The notes: generated by a model from the sequence alone, not told the origin. A stretch of DNA of 64,000 bases from Clarireedia homoeocarpa (GCA_001465935.1 LNKV01000038.1:256176-320175), one strand, 5' to 3'. Positions 1 to 10,622 are shown, counted from the first letter of the stretch. Numbers and translations are program-made.

Positions 1-2142
1 CTTGCTACGGCAAGGAGATTTATATTCAGAAAGGGAATGCCAGTGTATACCACCGAGTATCGAGTCGGCAGTGATACGGCAAAGGAAAATTGGGCTCCGT
101 CCTGGGCTGACGACAATATCAAAGTGTGGGCTATGGCAGTGCCATCGGAAGGATACGTAAAGAGCCCAGGGAAGAGAACGCATGATGAGTTCAAAGATGA
201 TACTGGCTCTGCGAAGGAGCAAGAGCTGAAACAGGAAGAAGCCCTTACACTGGAAAGTGAGGAAGTCAGCAACCATCAAATACGAAAATCGGTCGTTTCC
301 TCAATGTTCGATTCAGATTGGAGAATGGACGCTCTTGTTCAGATGAAGCTGAAGGATGTTCGAATGCCTGCTACAATATTCCACAGGGATGAAGAAGGCA
401 GAATCCAGAAATACACTGGACCGCAGCCGGGAGGTGAGGAGGAGTTGCCAGACATTGACGTTCTTATTAGAAGACCGTGGCCAGGTGCCCTAGTCGAATC
501 CTTACCTTCTACAACGCCCTCCACAAGCGCCGTCTCCTATATTGTGAAGAATCATACACAGCGTGGAAAATTCAACCCTCAAGCGGCAAAAGCGCTGAAG
601 GTTAAACCTGGTCCCGATTTCTCAACGCTTGCGTCAGGCCATAGCGTTGTTGCAACAGATGGCACAACTGTCACACCCGAACAAGTTTTGGGAGAGAGTA
701 GGGAAGGCAACGGTTTCGCGGTTGTCGATCTACCTGACCCGACGTACATCAAATCATTACTTGCCCGAGAAGAATGGACAGTCAAAGAGCTCATGAATGG
801 CATCAAGTCAATTTATTGGCTTCTGGGTCCTGGCGTTCTGGCAGACCCCAGAGTACAGAAATTCATGGAAGAAAAAAGTTCAATAAAGCATATAGTCTCA
901 TCGAAGGACTGCAGTCCGAACTACCTTGCTTACGAATCATCAGCAGCTCAAGCTATTCGTCTACATCTTCTCGATGCTGAACACTTCCCAATTCCTACCT
1001 ACAGCAACGTCCTGAGTGATCAGCCAACAGTCGGTCCCTACGTAGTGGGTAAATCGGGATTTACCACTGTCTTGGAACCTACATTTCAAATTCAGGATGA
1101 GACTGTAATCCCTTTCTTGGATACAGAGAAGGTGGTGACTGAAGCAGATCCTGAGGTTTTGAAGTTAGCGAGTCAAGCTCGAGAAGAAGTCCTGAATCCC
1201 GAGTACCAAGCAAAGCTCGACGAGGTGCAGAAGGATATACCTTGCAAAGATGCAGAGATTATTACACTTGGTACTGGCTCTGCACTGCCCTCTAAATACA
1301 GAAATGTCTCTGCCACCCTACTTCGGGTTCCTGGGTATGGTACTTATCTTTTCGATTGCGGCGAGAATACTCTTGGGCAGTTGAAAAGAGTATTTGGTAA
1401 TGATCTGCCAAGCATACTTAGTGATCTGAAAGCAATCTGGATCAGCCATCTGCATGCTGATCATCACCTTGGTACCACATCTGTTATTAAAGCCTGGCAT
1501 GATGTTACATCTACGGATGATTCAGCGAGGAGCAAAAACCTTGTCGTTGCATCTGATCCTGGAATGCTGCAGTGGCTCAGTGAATATTCGGAGGTTGAAA
1601 ACTTTGGGTTTGAGAGACTTGATCTGGTTTATATGACTGTCAAGAACAATAATCTCTTGAAAGAGTTTAGCCCACAGGAAACTGAGGCTTATGGTTTAGC
1701 TTCGATTCAAGCCTGCCGTGTCAATCACTGCAAAGGTGCTTTAGCGGTTGCGTTCAATTTCCCAAATGGCTTCAAAGTAGCCTATTCGGGTGACTGTCGA
1801 CCGTCTGAGGATTTCGTCACTATCGGCAAAGGTGCCACTCTCCTAATCCACGAAGCTACATTCGATGATGAGCTTCAAGGTGATGCTGTCGCCAAAAAGC
1901 ATTCTACCACCTCTGAGGCAATGAATATTGGTAAAGAAATGGGCGCAAGGCGCATACTGCTCACTCACTTCTCTCAGAGATATCAGAAGATACCAGTCAT
2001 GGATGAAGAAGCCAAGGATCAGGTGGCTATAGTGGCATTTGATTACATGCGAGTCAAGATTTGCGATTTCGCCAAGTGGGCGGCATTTAGACCGGCGTTG
2101 TTGAAACTTTACGAGGAGAAGGAAAAACTTATAGAGGATTGA
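1..2142 (+). CDS. TRZ1: tRNase Z, long form (3' part of gene, 5' end outside window)
   Basis: Zinc-dependent endoribonuclease that removes the 3' trailer from precursor tRNAs in nucleus and mitochondria. The frame is open to base 1, and the first Met at 37 sits inside sequence that reads as protein, so the true start lies upstream. The C-terminal half carries the metallo-beta-lactamase core: a GTGSALPSKYRNVS segment, the zinc motif ISHLHADHHLG (about residues 469-479 counted from the Met at 37), SGDCRPSEDF, the HEATF motif (about 605) and LLTHFSQRYQK (about 642). The degenerate N-terminal half is what marks the long ELAC2/Trz1 form rather than the short one. No intron is needed in the visible part. 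The next gene converges on it from the other strand. Family call is secure; only the 5' end is missing. Confidence 0.93.
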   Translation, partial: LATARRFIFRKGMPVYTTEYRVGSDTAKENWAPSWADDNIKVWAMAVPSEGYVKSPGKRTHDEFKDDTGSAKEQELKQEEALTLESEEVSNHQIRKSVVSSMFDSDWRMDALVQMKLKDVRMPATIFHRDEEGRIQKYTGPQPGGEEELPDIDVLIRRPWPGALVESLPSTTPSTSAVSYIVKNHTQRGKFNPQAAKALKVKPGPDFSTLASGHSVVATDGTTVTPEQVLGESREGNGFAVVDLPDPTYIKSLLAREEWTVKELMNGIKSIYWLLGPGVLADPRVQKFMEEKSSIKHIVSSKDCSPNYLAYESSAAQAIRLHLLDAEHFPIPTYSNVLSDQPTVGPYVVGKSGFTTVLEPTFQIQDETVIPFLDTEKVVTEADPEVLKLASQAREEVLNPEYQAKLDEVQKDIPCKDAEIITLGTGSALPSKYRNVSATLLRVPGYGTYLFDCGENTLGQLKRVFGNDLPSILSDLKAIWISHLHADHHLGTTSVIKAWHDVTSTDDSARSKNLVVASDPGMLQWLSEYSEVENFGFERLDLVYMTVKNNNLLKEFSPQETEAYGLASIQACRVNHCKGALAVAFNFPNGFKVAYSGDCRPSEDFVTIGKGATLLIHEATFDDELQGDAVAKKHSTTSEAMNIGKEMGARRILLTHFSQRYQKIPVMDEEAKDQVAIVAFDYMRVKICDFAKWAAFRPALLKLYEEKEKLIED

Positions 2143-2427
2143 CCAATGATTGGTAAATAGAATAACTGGCTGTTCACATAATCCCTGGTCCTTCACATAT
2201 ATACTTACGAAGTTACGGTGCATGGGGGTATATCTGGCGACTAAGAATTGAATATTAGTGTATTATGAAATCTTTAAAGGTTAAGATAAAAAGAAGAGGA
2301 GATACAGTGCTACTAAGAATTGAATATTCGTGTAAAGGCCAACAAAAAAAAAGGGAGAAAGAATGTTGCACAAGACATAGGAAACAGCTTCCAGATTACA
2401 AAAAATGAAAATCATTCTTCTCTGTCA

Positions 2428-4116
2428 TCATATTACTCTGCTTGTCTTTTGTTTCGATTTCGTCATGAAGTCGTCCATTTGGGTGACTCGCTGCGTTACA
2501 ACTTGCCGGAGCCCAAAGTTGGTGGGTGGTGGTGGCGGCGTTCTTGGATTTTCATAGAACGTGTACCTTTGCTCTCCTCGATCTTGCTCGCGCCGGCGCT
2601 GGGCCAGTGAAGGTGTGCTTGTATCTTGAAAAGACTCTTCCCGCTTTCCTGGAACTGGCTCCCACAAACACTTGATTGGTTGAGGTGTTTTAGGAGGCCT
2701 ACCGTATGACTGAGCTTGTTCGTGGAGAACCTCGGGCTGCTTATCCTTAGCTTTGCTCGACATCTTCTGCGGCGTGAATGTACTATTAGAACGTGAGTAT
2801 GTCGGTGATTCTCCCGTTAACTTACGAATCGTACTATTGCGCCTCGCTTCTATGTATCCTATGTGTTCATCCTGTGAATAGACGGAAGCTGACATCGGAG
2901 AAAAGATGCCAGCTGGCGATGCAGGAGGGATGGGAAAGGCGCTAGGACCTACCTTGTAGAAGAACCCGTTTTCTTCATCAAACACTACATCCTCTTCGTA
3001 CGCGGAGCTGCTGTTTTCTGCTTGCTGAGGAGAGGCTGCGGGTTGTCGGGCTATGCTCTGTCTAAAGTAATAACTTATGATGGAACCTAAAGAAGATTCT
3101 TCTTCGCTGTCCTCGGTTTTAGGTCTGCATGAATCGGAGATGAACGGTTCTCTATATACAGTGGACGAAGCGCCGGACTGTTCTTGAACATCCCAATCAG
3201 CAGTCCGAGCATGTGAATGAACATTCTCGTGCTGCAAAACACTTGAGTTTGGAACATCAACGACCCGCGCCATCCGCTCCTCCTCCGGGCTATTCTCTCT
3301 ACTCCTCATCCTCCTTTCTGCCTGCAACTGCTTCCTCGTCGACAAAATCTCCCTCCCCAACATACGCGCCTCCCCCTCCAGCTTCTCCCCTCCTTCCAAA
3401 CACTTAAAGCACGCCCTCCAAAAATGCATCGACCCCCCAAGCGGCTTGCTCCTCCCCTTCCGTCCATGAACTGCGGCCCATCCCCCATGCGGCTTGCTCC
3501 TCCTCTTCCGCCCATAAACTGCGGCCATCATATCCGTCAAAACATCCGGATCGCTCCCCACAGCCGCCAAAACACACGCCTCGCAGCCGCCTTCAATTCG
3601 CTCATACACATTTAATTCCGTCCCATATGCCGCCGTATACAGGGACTCGCTCATCCACAAACTATTCAGGCTTTGCATGCGACGCACATGCGCGTTGACA
3701 TTCGGTGGGAGGCGAGACTCTGGCTGCCGAGCGAGATTGTCCAGTCGAGTGGAGCACTCGGCTATGACGTCGATGTAGAGTTTGCGGATCAGAAACGCGT
3801 TGAGTGGGGCGTGTAAGGCGCAGAGTGAGGCTTGGTACCCGGCACTGGAGGTGGGGAGTGGGCAGTCGAGATTGAGATCCAAGGCGGGTGGTTGGAGGAG
3901 ACAGGCGGGGAGCTTGCTGATTTCGTCCGCTTGGTAGCGCTCCCAGGAGGATTGCCTCATGCCGTCGTCTTCAGAGTAGGGGAAGAGGAGGTGCGCGAGT
4001 TGGCGTAGGCAGGAGGGGTCGAAATCGGATATTCGATCGTGCGCGGTGGGGGTGGTTATGTACGGGGCTTGATTGCTGGAAGCCGAGGAGGCGTCTGAGT
4101 GACATGAGTGTGGCAT
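2428..4116 (-). CDS. uncharacterised 562-residue protein, low complexity C-terminal half
   Basis: Single open frame, start ATG at 4116, stop next to 2428. I do not recognise the family. The N-terminal 230 residues are rich in Cys and Leu and hold a compact CEACVLAAVGSDPDVLTDM segment that looks like a folded helical domain. It is followed by two adjacent copies of a 16-residue unit (AAVYGRKRRSKPHGGW and AAVHGRKGRSKPLGGS). The C-terminal half is acidic, Ser/Pro-rich and probably disordered, ending in a Pro run (NPRTPPPPPTNFG) and a basic tail. No signal peptide or membrane segment is visible. Codon-level coherence over 1.7 kb supports a real gene; unseen introns cannot be excluded. Transcribed convergently with tRNase Z. 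Confidence 0.7.
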   Translation of the reverse strand: MPHSCHSDASSASSNQAPYITTPTAHDRISDFDPSCLRQLAHLLFPYSEDDGMRQSSWERYQADEISKLPACLLQPPALDLNLDCPLPTSSAGYQASLCALHAPLNAFLIRKLYIDVIAECSTRLDNLARQPESRLPPNVNAHVRRMQSLNSLWMSESLYTAAYGTELNVYERIEGGCEACVLAAVGSDPDVLTDMMAAVYGRKRRSKPHGGWAAVHGRKGRSKPLGGSMHFWRACFKCLEGGEKLEGEARMLGREILSTRKQLQAERRMRSRENSPEEERMARVVDVPNSSVLQHENVHSHARTADWDVQEQSGASSTVYREPFISDSCRPKTEDSEEESSLGSIISYYFRQSIARQPAASPQQAENSSSAYEEDVVFDEENGFFYKVGPSAFPIPPASPAGIFSPMSASVYSQDEHIGYIEARRNSTIRKLTGESPTYSRSNSTFTPQKMSSKAKDKQPEVLHEQAQSYGRPPKTPQPIKCLWEPVPGKREESFQDTSTPSLAQRRREQDRGEQRYTFYENPRTPPPPPTNFGLRQVVTQRVTQMDDFMTKSKQKTSRVI

Positions 4117-4544
4117 TCTTGTTAGTGTGACTGTAACACCTTTGGTTAGTTTTGTGGTAGTTTTTGCTTTCTCTGTGTGTATATGAATAGCTTTTTGATA
4201 TTTTTCGTGGCTTTTTGGGTGACGAGCGCTGTATATATGTATGCGCCAAAGGAAGGTGGGATTTTGGGATAGCTCTGTTCAGTCGGAGATACTGCGACTG
4301 GAAAGAATTGCAGCTCTTTCATAGGTATACAACGAAATTGTCCCGTGTCTGTAATTCTTTGTACAGTGCGTTTCCACTTCTTTGTCTGGTTGAACTCAGG
4401 CCTTGTTCGAACATTTCTGAACGGATACTTCCTTTCAAAACAAATGAAGAACACAATCACCTTGTCCCGTTCCTTTATCTAGTGTATTCCGGGACAAAAG
4501 GGTGAAGTTCTTTATGAAGAGAACAAGTCATACCGCGATCCAAG

Positions 4545-4552
4545 TATATAAG
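4545..4552 (+). promoter_or_regulatory. TATA-like box
   Basis: TATATAAG lies 195 bp upstream of the ATG at 4747 and is followed by a long pyrimidine-rich stretch, the usual layout of a fungal core promoter and transcript start region. Function is inferred from position only. Confidence 0.4.
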
Positions 4553-4664
4553 CCACACCGATTTCCACTCCGAAATACTCCTTTTCCCTCCTCCTCATCA
4601 TCGGACGCCATTCAATCAATAAATTGCTCCATTCACTTCTTCATCTACTTCTCAACCCGACCAT

Positions 4665-4710
4665 CCTACCACCTCATCTCCTCTCATCCTACCACCTCAT
4701 CTCCTCTCAT
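4665..4710 (+). repeat. perfect 23-bp tandem duplication
   Basis: The unit CCTACCACCTCATCTCCTCT plus CAT occurs twice head to tail (4665-4687 and 4688-4710) in the pyrimidine-rich leader before the small gene at 4747. Confidence 0.85.
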
Positions 4711-4746
4711 CCCCCCCTCTCACACCTACCTTCTCACCCGTGCACC

Positions 4747-5007
4747 ATGCGTCGCGCCGCAGCCTCCAACCTCCGCATCCTGGTCATCACCGAAGTCGAG
4801 ACCGACTCCCTCCATCACATTGCCTCCAAATCCTACATGACGCCGCGCTCACCCACCTCCTGCTCTGCTTTCACCCGCTCCTACACCTCGCTTAGCTCCA
4901 TGGGCGCACCTCCCCCATCGAGATTCTGGACTTTCGTGCGTAACGTGAAGGCTAATTTTGCATATTCCTGGGCGCAGATGATTAGATTGTTGTTTGGAGA
5001 ATGGTGA
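4747..5007 (+). CDS. possible small protein, 86 residues
   Basis: ATG at 4747 sits in a good fungal start context (GCACCATGC), downstream of a TATA-like box and a pyrimidine-rich leader, and opens an 86-codon frame ending TGA at 5007. The product is Ser/Thr-rich in the middle and ends in an aromatic, basic segment (RFWTFVRNVKANFAYSW) that could be an amphipathic helix. No family is recognised. The in-frame extension upstream to 4624 is low-complexity leader and is unlikely to be translated. The promoter-like layout is the main support; a chance frame remains possible. Confidence 0.4.
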   Translation: MRRAAASNLRILVITEVETDSLHHIASKSYMTPRSPTSCSAFTRSYTSLSSMGAPPPSRFWTFVRNVKANFAYSWAQMIRLLFGEW

Positions 5008-6485
5008 GGAAGGCAAGGCATGGATGGGATACTATTATTCTTTCAAAAAAGTAAGTGTTCTATCAATTTTGGTTGTGCTGACGAGATTAGACTACTGCTC
5101 AAACTTTCTCCATTACGCAAGTTGTTCGTTCTTTAGTTTCGTCGAACTTTTACTCGTAGACTCGAAAAGAAGAAAACACAAACAAAAAACAGGAGGATGA
5201 ATGGAAGGAGGAACGATGATGGTCACAAATAGAGAAGTGCTTTATATGTCCTGACTCAACAAGGTAAGTAGTGCTATTTTCTTTTATTGATGTTTAATAT
5301 AATCTCTGCAGAAACTGGCCGTTCTTCCACCAAGTAAGAGAAACCGGAAAAGCAAAGTTTTAGTAAATAGACCGTTAGGTTGGAGATTAGATAATAAGGG
5401 TCAGCCTACACTTTCCTACTCAAAGAATATACAGATACAGGCCTATCATATAAAGCACAAAGAAGATGTTCTCGAAGAAGATCTGATACTCTCACTATCC
5501 TAGACATTGTTGGCAAATAAAAAGAAATATTTATACGTGCAAGTTTTAGTGCAGAAAAATTTGAGAATCAAGTGAAAAATCGATTGCTGAAGGTAATAAG
5601 AAGATACTTTATATCTTGATCATTCATCGCACTTTCTGTGAACTACTACCAAAACATGAATTTAGAAATCCGTATAGATTATGCTACCCCGTCATTTTCA
5701 ACCTCTCATCTCTAAGCATACGGAATAGAGTATCTGGCACAACCTTGTTCACCGTTGTAGAATACTCTCGCTGTCGTTCGATTTTGCAATGTGAAAGCAT
5801 ACTATACGCAGATGGGGCTGTGAAACAAATGGCGCTGAGAGCTGTTTCTAGAAGTTTGAAAACGGAACGAGAACAACTTACCTAGACAGTGTCTTTATTG
5901 GTGATGATAGAAGTCTGAAGAATGCAGATGACTATTCGCTTAGTATGACTACCAATACTGAGCAAAGAGTGGTTCGACAGTGCAACCATTAACATTATTT
6001 CTGCGTCGATGAACTACATCCCACCATCGTACTGTACTATTCCCTTCCAACACACCCAAATTAAATAGCATGCCACCAAGTTCGCCCCATTTCTAATCGT
6101 CACCCCCTACCAGTACGTATGAGGACATCAAAGTGTGTATCATTAATGAGAAAAAGAAGGAAACAGGTAGAACGTAAGGTAGTAAGCGAGGACGTTGAAG
6201 CGTCGCTGGAGAATGAGAAGTTGCTAGGTTGAGGGGAGCAAATTCATTGTTCTAACTTCTGAATCTAGGACCTTCTCTTTGCAATTCCACTTGGCTAAAT
6301 TCTTCATGTATGCATATGAATGGCTGGGTATGCATTTCAGTAAGGTTTCATTTATAGACCGAGCAACCTGGCAAGCTAGTTCAGGGGTTGAGGAATTGGC
6401 AAAAGATGAACTGGCTGCGTGTACTACGGATATGGTGTTTTGTCACTGATGATATGCTAGCTAGTTTCCTTCAACACTGGAAACA
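5008..6485. other. 1.5-kb stretch without a recognisable gene
   Basis: AT-rich sequence with only short frames that show no protein-like composition. It holds the 3' flanks of the genes on both sides. I see no RNA gene, repeat or element here. Confidence 0.6.
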
Positions 6486-7797
6486 TCAGTCTTCAAACTC
6501 GTTATCTTCGGAGTCTTCCTGCACCTCATTATCACTGTCATCGTCTTTCTGGTCCCGATGCTTTTCCTCCTCACTGTTGGGATCAGCAAACGGAGACCTC
6601 TTTGACTGAGGCAAAGCTCCAAGGTTCTCTTTGTCGCCCATTGCATAAGCCTCGAAAATAATACGCTCCGGAGCCTTTTCTGCTTGTGAATCTATGGGAA
6701 ACTCTACTCCAATTGGCAATGGCTTGCTCTCCCCACCTAAAAAGCGATGCTTCTTCTCATCATCTACTGCCTTCCATTGTTTGGCAAGAAAATTCCGGGA
6801 TGGAATCCACCATATGCCTGAAACGAAAAGAACAACCTCATTACCATCATGCTAAAACAGGAGAATTGAGTTAGATTGCCCCAAAGAAGAGAAAATCACA
6901 TGTCGAACTTACGCCATTGAGTTGCTTCCAATTGCCTCCCTTCCGTTTGTTCCACCAAGCTGCAGATGGACTCGCCTCGACTACTCCAAGCACACGCGCA
7001 GTGATTCCGAAACTTGTCTTCATATTCTTCGATCGCAAGAGAGCAATTGCAGCTCGCTTGACTGTGTACGTCTTAGTTACTAGCCAAAGCCCCTTTTCCG
7101 TAATCTTCTCTCTTGCACCAGAAATTCCAAGAATGGTTTCCAGATTCCGAAACATCCAGGCTCTCAGCTTATCTGGCTCAGCCAGGCCGCTTTCCTTGAA
7201 GCGCAATTGTCGGTGCATGATCGTGCCATCTGTGGCCAAAATCGCAGACTCTTCTTTTGAAGTCGTGTACTCGAAATTAAAGCCACCACCCGAACCATCT
7301 GGGGCACTGGCAATGATTTAGTCGGTACTATGTGATAACTCAAACGTGAAATCTTCGGATGCATAGCCTAAAGTAAAGACACAAGGTAAGTGAGAGTTGA
7401 CTTACGTTGCATCCACTGTCGCTGCTACTGACATGCCGTCAACACCCTCTGACACTATTGCAGCCCATGGACCTTCCTTTGCAGATAATTCATGTAAATT
7501 CTTGATAGCGGTGAGCTTTGGATGCTTTAAAAGGCTTTCCTGGTCAGTTAGCTGCAAGATAGGCTGCCAATCTTTGTCCGCGTCGAAATAGCCTGCCCGA
7601 AAATTAGCGATGCAATCTTTGGGGATAAATTGGGAGATAAGGTAGTAAAGTGAAAAACAAGGAAACAAGGAGGTCTAACCTATAGTCCCTGGTTTTAAGT
7701 CGCTGTGGGGTGTCTCCTTGTACAATGCATGGCCATAACCTTCACGTAGTAAGCATCGATGATATACGACATTGGCGTCATCAGCATCGCTGGCCAT
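6486..7797 (-). CDS. 354-residue protein of unassigned family, candidate gasdermin-like effector, partner of the caspase-like gene
   Basis: Four exons join in frame: 7797-7680, 7592-7406, 7306-6913 and 6851-6486, with introns of 87, 99 and 61 nt, all GT-AG. The N-terminus has a YHRCLLREGYGHALYK block and a PGTIGYFDADKDWQPIL block. The middle alternates predicted beta strands with Gly/Ala/Ser-rich loops, including GLWLVTKTYTVKRAAIALL and, after the last intron, VVLFVSGIWW. The last 45 or so residues are very acidic and polar (for example SDNEVQEDSEDNEFED). No signal peptide or classical helix-type membrane segment is seen. The strand-rich core, length, charged tail and divergent pairing with a caspase-like protease fit the known fungal arrangement of gasdermin-like proteins beside protease genes, but I cannot align it, so the family call is a hypothesis. 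That it is a real spliced gene is well supported. Confidence 0.72.
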
Positions 7798-8126
7798 TTT
7801 ATTACAGCTGATTGCAAGCTATGGATTTCAGAATAACTGTTTGGGGATTTGGATATTAAGAGAGATGCCTGGGTAGTCCCCGAGAATTAATAGTTGTCAT
7901 GTTGTTGGCAGCTGGAGCCGAGCTGAATTTGGTGGCTTTTGCGATTGGTTGCATGGACATCCATCAGCAGCCACACACCAGGGCCCAGCCTATACAATAT
8001 TGGCTTGATTGCTGCACTGTGCCTTCTAGGTTCGCCCCTTGTTTCATTGCAAATATCTCAACTTGAGCCTCCGTTCATCGCTATCCCATCTTTATCTATC
8101 TGGTTCCTGCATTACTCAAATCATCA
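7798..8126. promoter_or_regulatory. shared divergent promoter region
   Basis: The two start codons (7797 on minus, 8127 on plus) are 329 bp apart with no other gene between them, so both promoters must lie here. The segment before 8127 is pyrimidine-rich, as expected for a transcript start. Co-regulation is inferred from the arrangement only. Confidence 0.55.
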
Positions 8127-9762
8127 ATGGCCTCTGGTATCGCAGCACTTGAAGTACAAAATATTACAACAAACCCATCGCAAACTGTGACTTTCATCAG
8201 TAGTAAGACCTGCTGTGGCAATGAGGACGAAGAGGACGAGTTAAGTGATCCGCACCTTGACACCTACCGCACATTCGCACGAGATCTGGACAAGGCTGCG
8301 GAAAAGATTGTCCGACAAAAGCCACGATATGAAAGAGTAGTTGCTCGCCTTGCTTGGTGGGAAGAGTCGATTAGTGATAGAAAGCATCTTGCTACAGATG
8401 CCGAAAATTTACTTGCGGTTTTCAGAAACCAATATAATTTTGATTCAGAGCACCTCAAGCTCGAGGAAGACACAGCAGAAGAGCAATTACAGGATGAATT
8501 CTCGGAGCTTAGAAAGAGTTTTAGACAGACAAGTAAAACGAAACGAGGATTGTTCATTCTGTACTATGGAGGACATGCATATTACAAAGGAAATGATCGT
8601 CAAAAACCATACTTGAGACCGACTGGCGGGGATGGAACATCGGTTGAAGTGAATTGGGGTCCAGTCCAATGGAATCTTACCACAATGGACTGCGATATAC
8701 TGTTCATATTTGATTGCTGTTATGCTCTAGGTATGGTAGTTCGCGACTGGAAATGGGGAGGGACCGTGGAGATCTTGGGCGCCGCGGCTGAGGGGAAGAA
8801 GGCAGGAGGTGAGGCTGGCTGCTCTTTCACACAGGCAATGACAGAGCTGCTGGCCGATGAAGCAAAAATGCATGGGGGTGCCACCACTTGGAGACTGGCA
8901 ACGGTGATGATCAATCCAACCTGGTGGAAGAATGACAAGAAGCTGCTGGTTGAGCCGAAGTTCACAAAGGTCAAACGATCTCCTCAGGATGTGAGCACCA
9001 TTCCCTCACGATTCGACTCTTTTATCTTGCTGGTTCCTTTGGAGAAGATTGGCGACGATGCTTCTAGCGGCTTGTCCACGTCCACTCTTGCGGAGCCAAT
9101 TCCCATCACCAGTACAAGAGTTCTCTTCAAGATTTCATTCACTTCGGCTCCTGACTTAGAGGAGTGGATACGGTGGCTGGAAAATCGTCCAACTGGAATT
9201 CACGGTATCCGTATCGCGGCTCACAAGAATAGTGACTTGGATAAACTACGAATCAAATGTCATAGCCTTTTCGAGAGCGGTTCGAACTTGGCTATTATGT
9301 CAATGCCAATGTGGCTCTGGTATGCAATGCCTCAAAATGAAGCTTACCAAAAGATTGGCACCATTTACTCCGACGATCTTATGCCGAGATCAGTATCTCA
9401 TAGTCAAATAGTAGCCTCTTCGGAGGATGTATCAAGAATTATGTATGTACTCCTCACTGATGATTCTCACCCATTAGCTACAACTACGGAGACTAAATAG
9501 TTTTAGTGAGAGCCATATACACGAGAGGACAAATACTCAGAATGAGGTTCCACCACCGTCCGCACCTTTTAGAATGTTGTCGCTGCATAGTCCAAAGCCA
9601 ACATTCTTAACTCCATGGGAACCTTCCAAAAGGCGATCGAATAAGCTTTACGGTTCTAAAGTCCCATACGACACCATAAACTCAAAAATCGGAGCGAGCG
9701 GCCCATCACTTGAAGCCCTGCAAGGTCGTATAAATAGGAGACTGAATAGCTACGGGCTTTAG
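8127..9762 (+). CDS. caspase-like cysteine protease (peptidase C14 type), 523 residues
   Basis: Two exons, 8127-9442 and 9507-9762, around a 64-nt intron with a GTATGT donor and TTTTAG acceptor. Reading through the intron would stop at 9500. The catalytic dyad is visible: RGLFILYYGGHAYYKG gives His150 and ILFIFDCCYALG gives Cys198 (D-x-C pattern). The fold continues through VEILGAAAEGKKAG and a SFTQAM motif, as in fungal caspase-like domains attached to or encoded near cell-death proteins. The first 70 residues include an acidic stretch that may be a prodomain. The C-terminal 190 residues have an FKISFTSAPDLEEWIRWL region of unknown role and a basic Pro-containing tail. It is divergent from the 6486-7797 gene, a likely substrate or partner. 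Substrate specificity (Asp or Arg/Lys) cannot be read from sequence. Confidence 0.85.
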
Positions 9763-10622
9763 GAAAGAGTTCACACGGATGGGTGGTCCTTGGTAAACTA
9801 CTGTCCGGGCCCTATTATCTCATCGAGAGTTGGAAACACCATTATTGAACCTAAAGATCATGCATGCATGCATGATACACAATAAACAGTGTATTTGGCT
9901 ATACATACCTTGCGTACCCGTTTACGCACGGAAGAGCCCCGAGCTGACAGCGGGATGGTCTAGTTCGGTTAGCAGTCAAATATTGTATATAGATGCATGA
10001 AAAATGTTAGAGAATCCAGAGATAGTGGAGTGGCTGTTTAAAAGCAGCCATATTCTTTGTTAGACATATATTTCACCACCAACTGCAACATTGAACCTAA
10101 CACCCATTGTAAGAATCCTGGATTGTTTAGAACAAATATTGATATCACTATGGAGTTACATTAATTCGATTACTTAACTGAGAATCTGCATGGCTTAAGG
10201 ACATCTATCTCTCAAACAGCCACATCACGTTTTTGACGTGCATCAGTCGATATACCCAAGAACATATTTATAACGTACCTCTTATAATTAGCTTTTATGC
10301 TTATGCGTCAAGACCACAGCGTTCATTCAACTTTAGTATGAGCGGAATCGCAACCTACTACGTGTTTGCGATTAATGATTGGCTTTAGGCCTAATGGTCT
10401 GGACCGCGAGGCGTAGGCTTGGCAAAATTTCTGGCCACAAAGTAATTTCAGCGCCGCCGGTTATGCTGGGTAACTTTACGCGAAGGCTGCACCGAAAAAG
10501 AGGTCACCACTGCATCACTACATCAGGGAGGGGAGAGCCGGGCTTTTGCTTGTTAAATTTCAAGTTCAACCATCCTGAACCAAAGTCAAAGCCTATACTT
10601 GACGTTGTTTGTCGCTGCAGTT
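9763..10622. other. intergenic stretch without a recognisable gene
   Basis: AT-rich sequence between two plus-strand genes. Apart from a 20-bp palindrome at 9857 I see no structure. A frame at 10379-10648 is too short and lacks protein-like composition. Confidence 0.55.
9857..9876. repeat. 20-bp perfect palindrome
   Basis: ATCATGCATGCATGCATGAT is its own reverse complement, built on a run of TGCA. It lies about 95 bp after the stop codon of the caspase-like gene. Confidence 0.9.
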
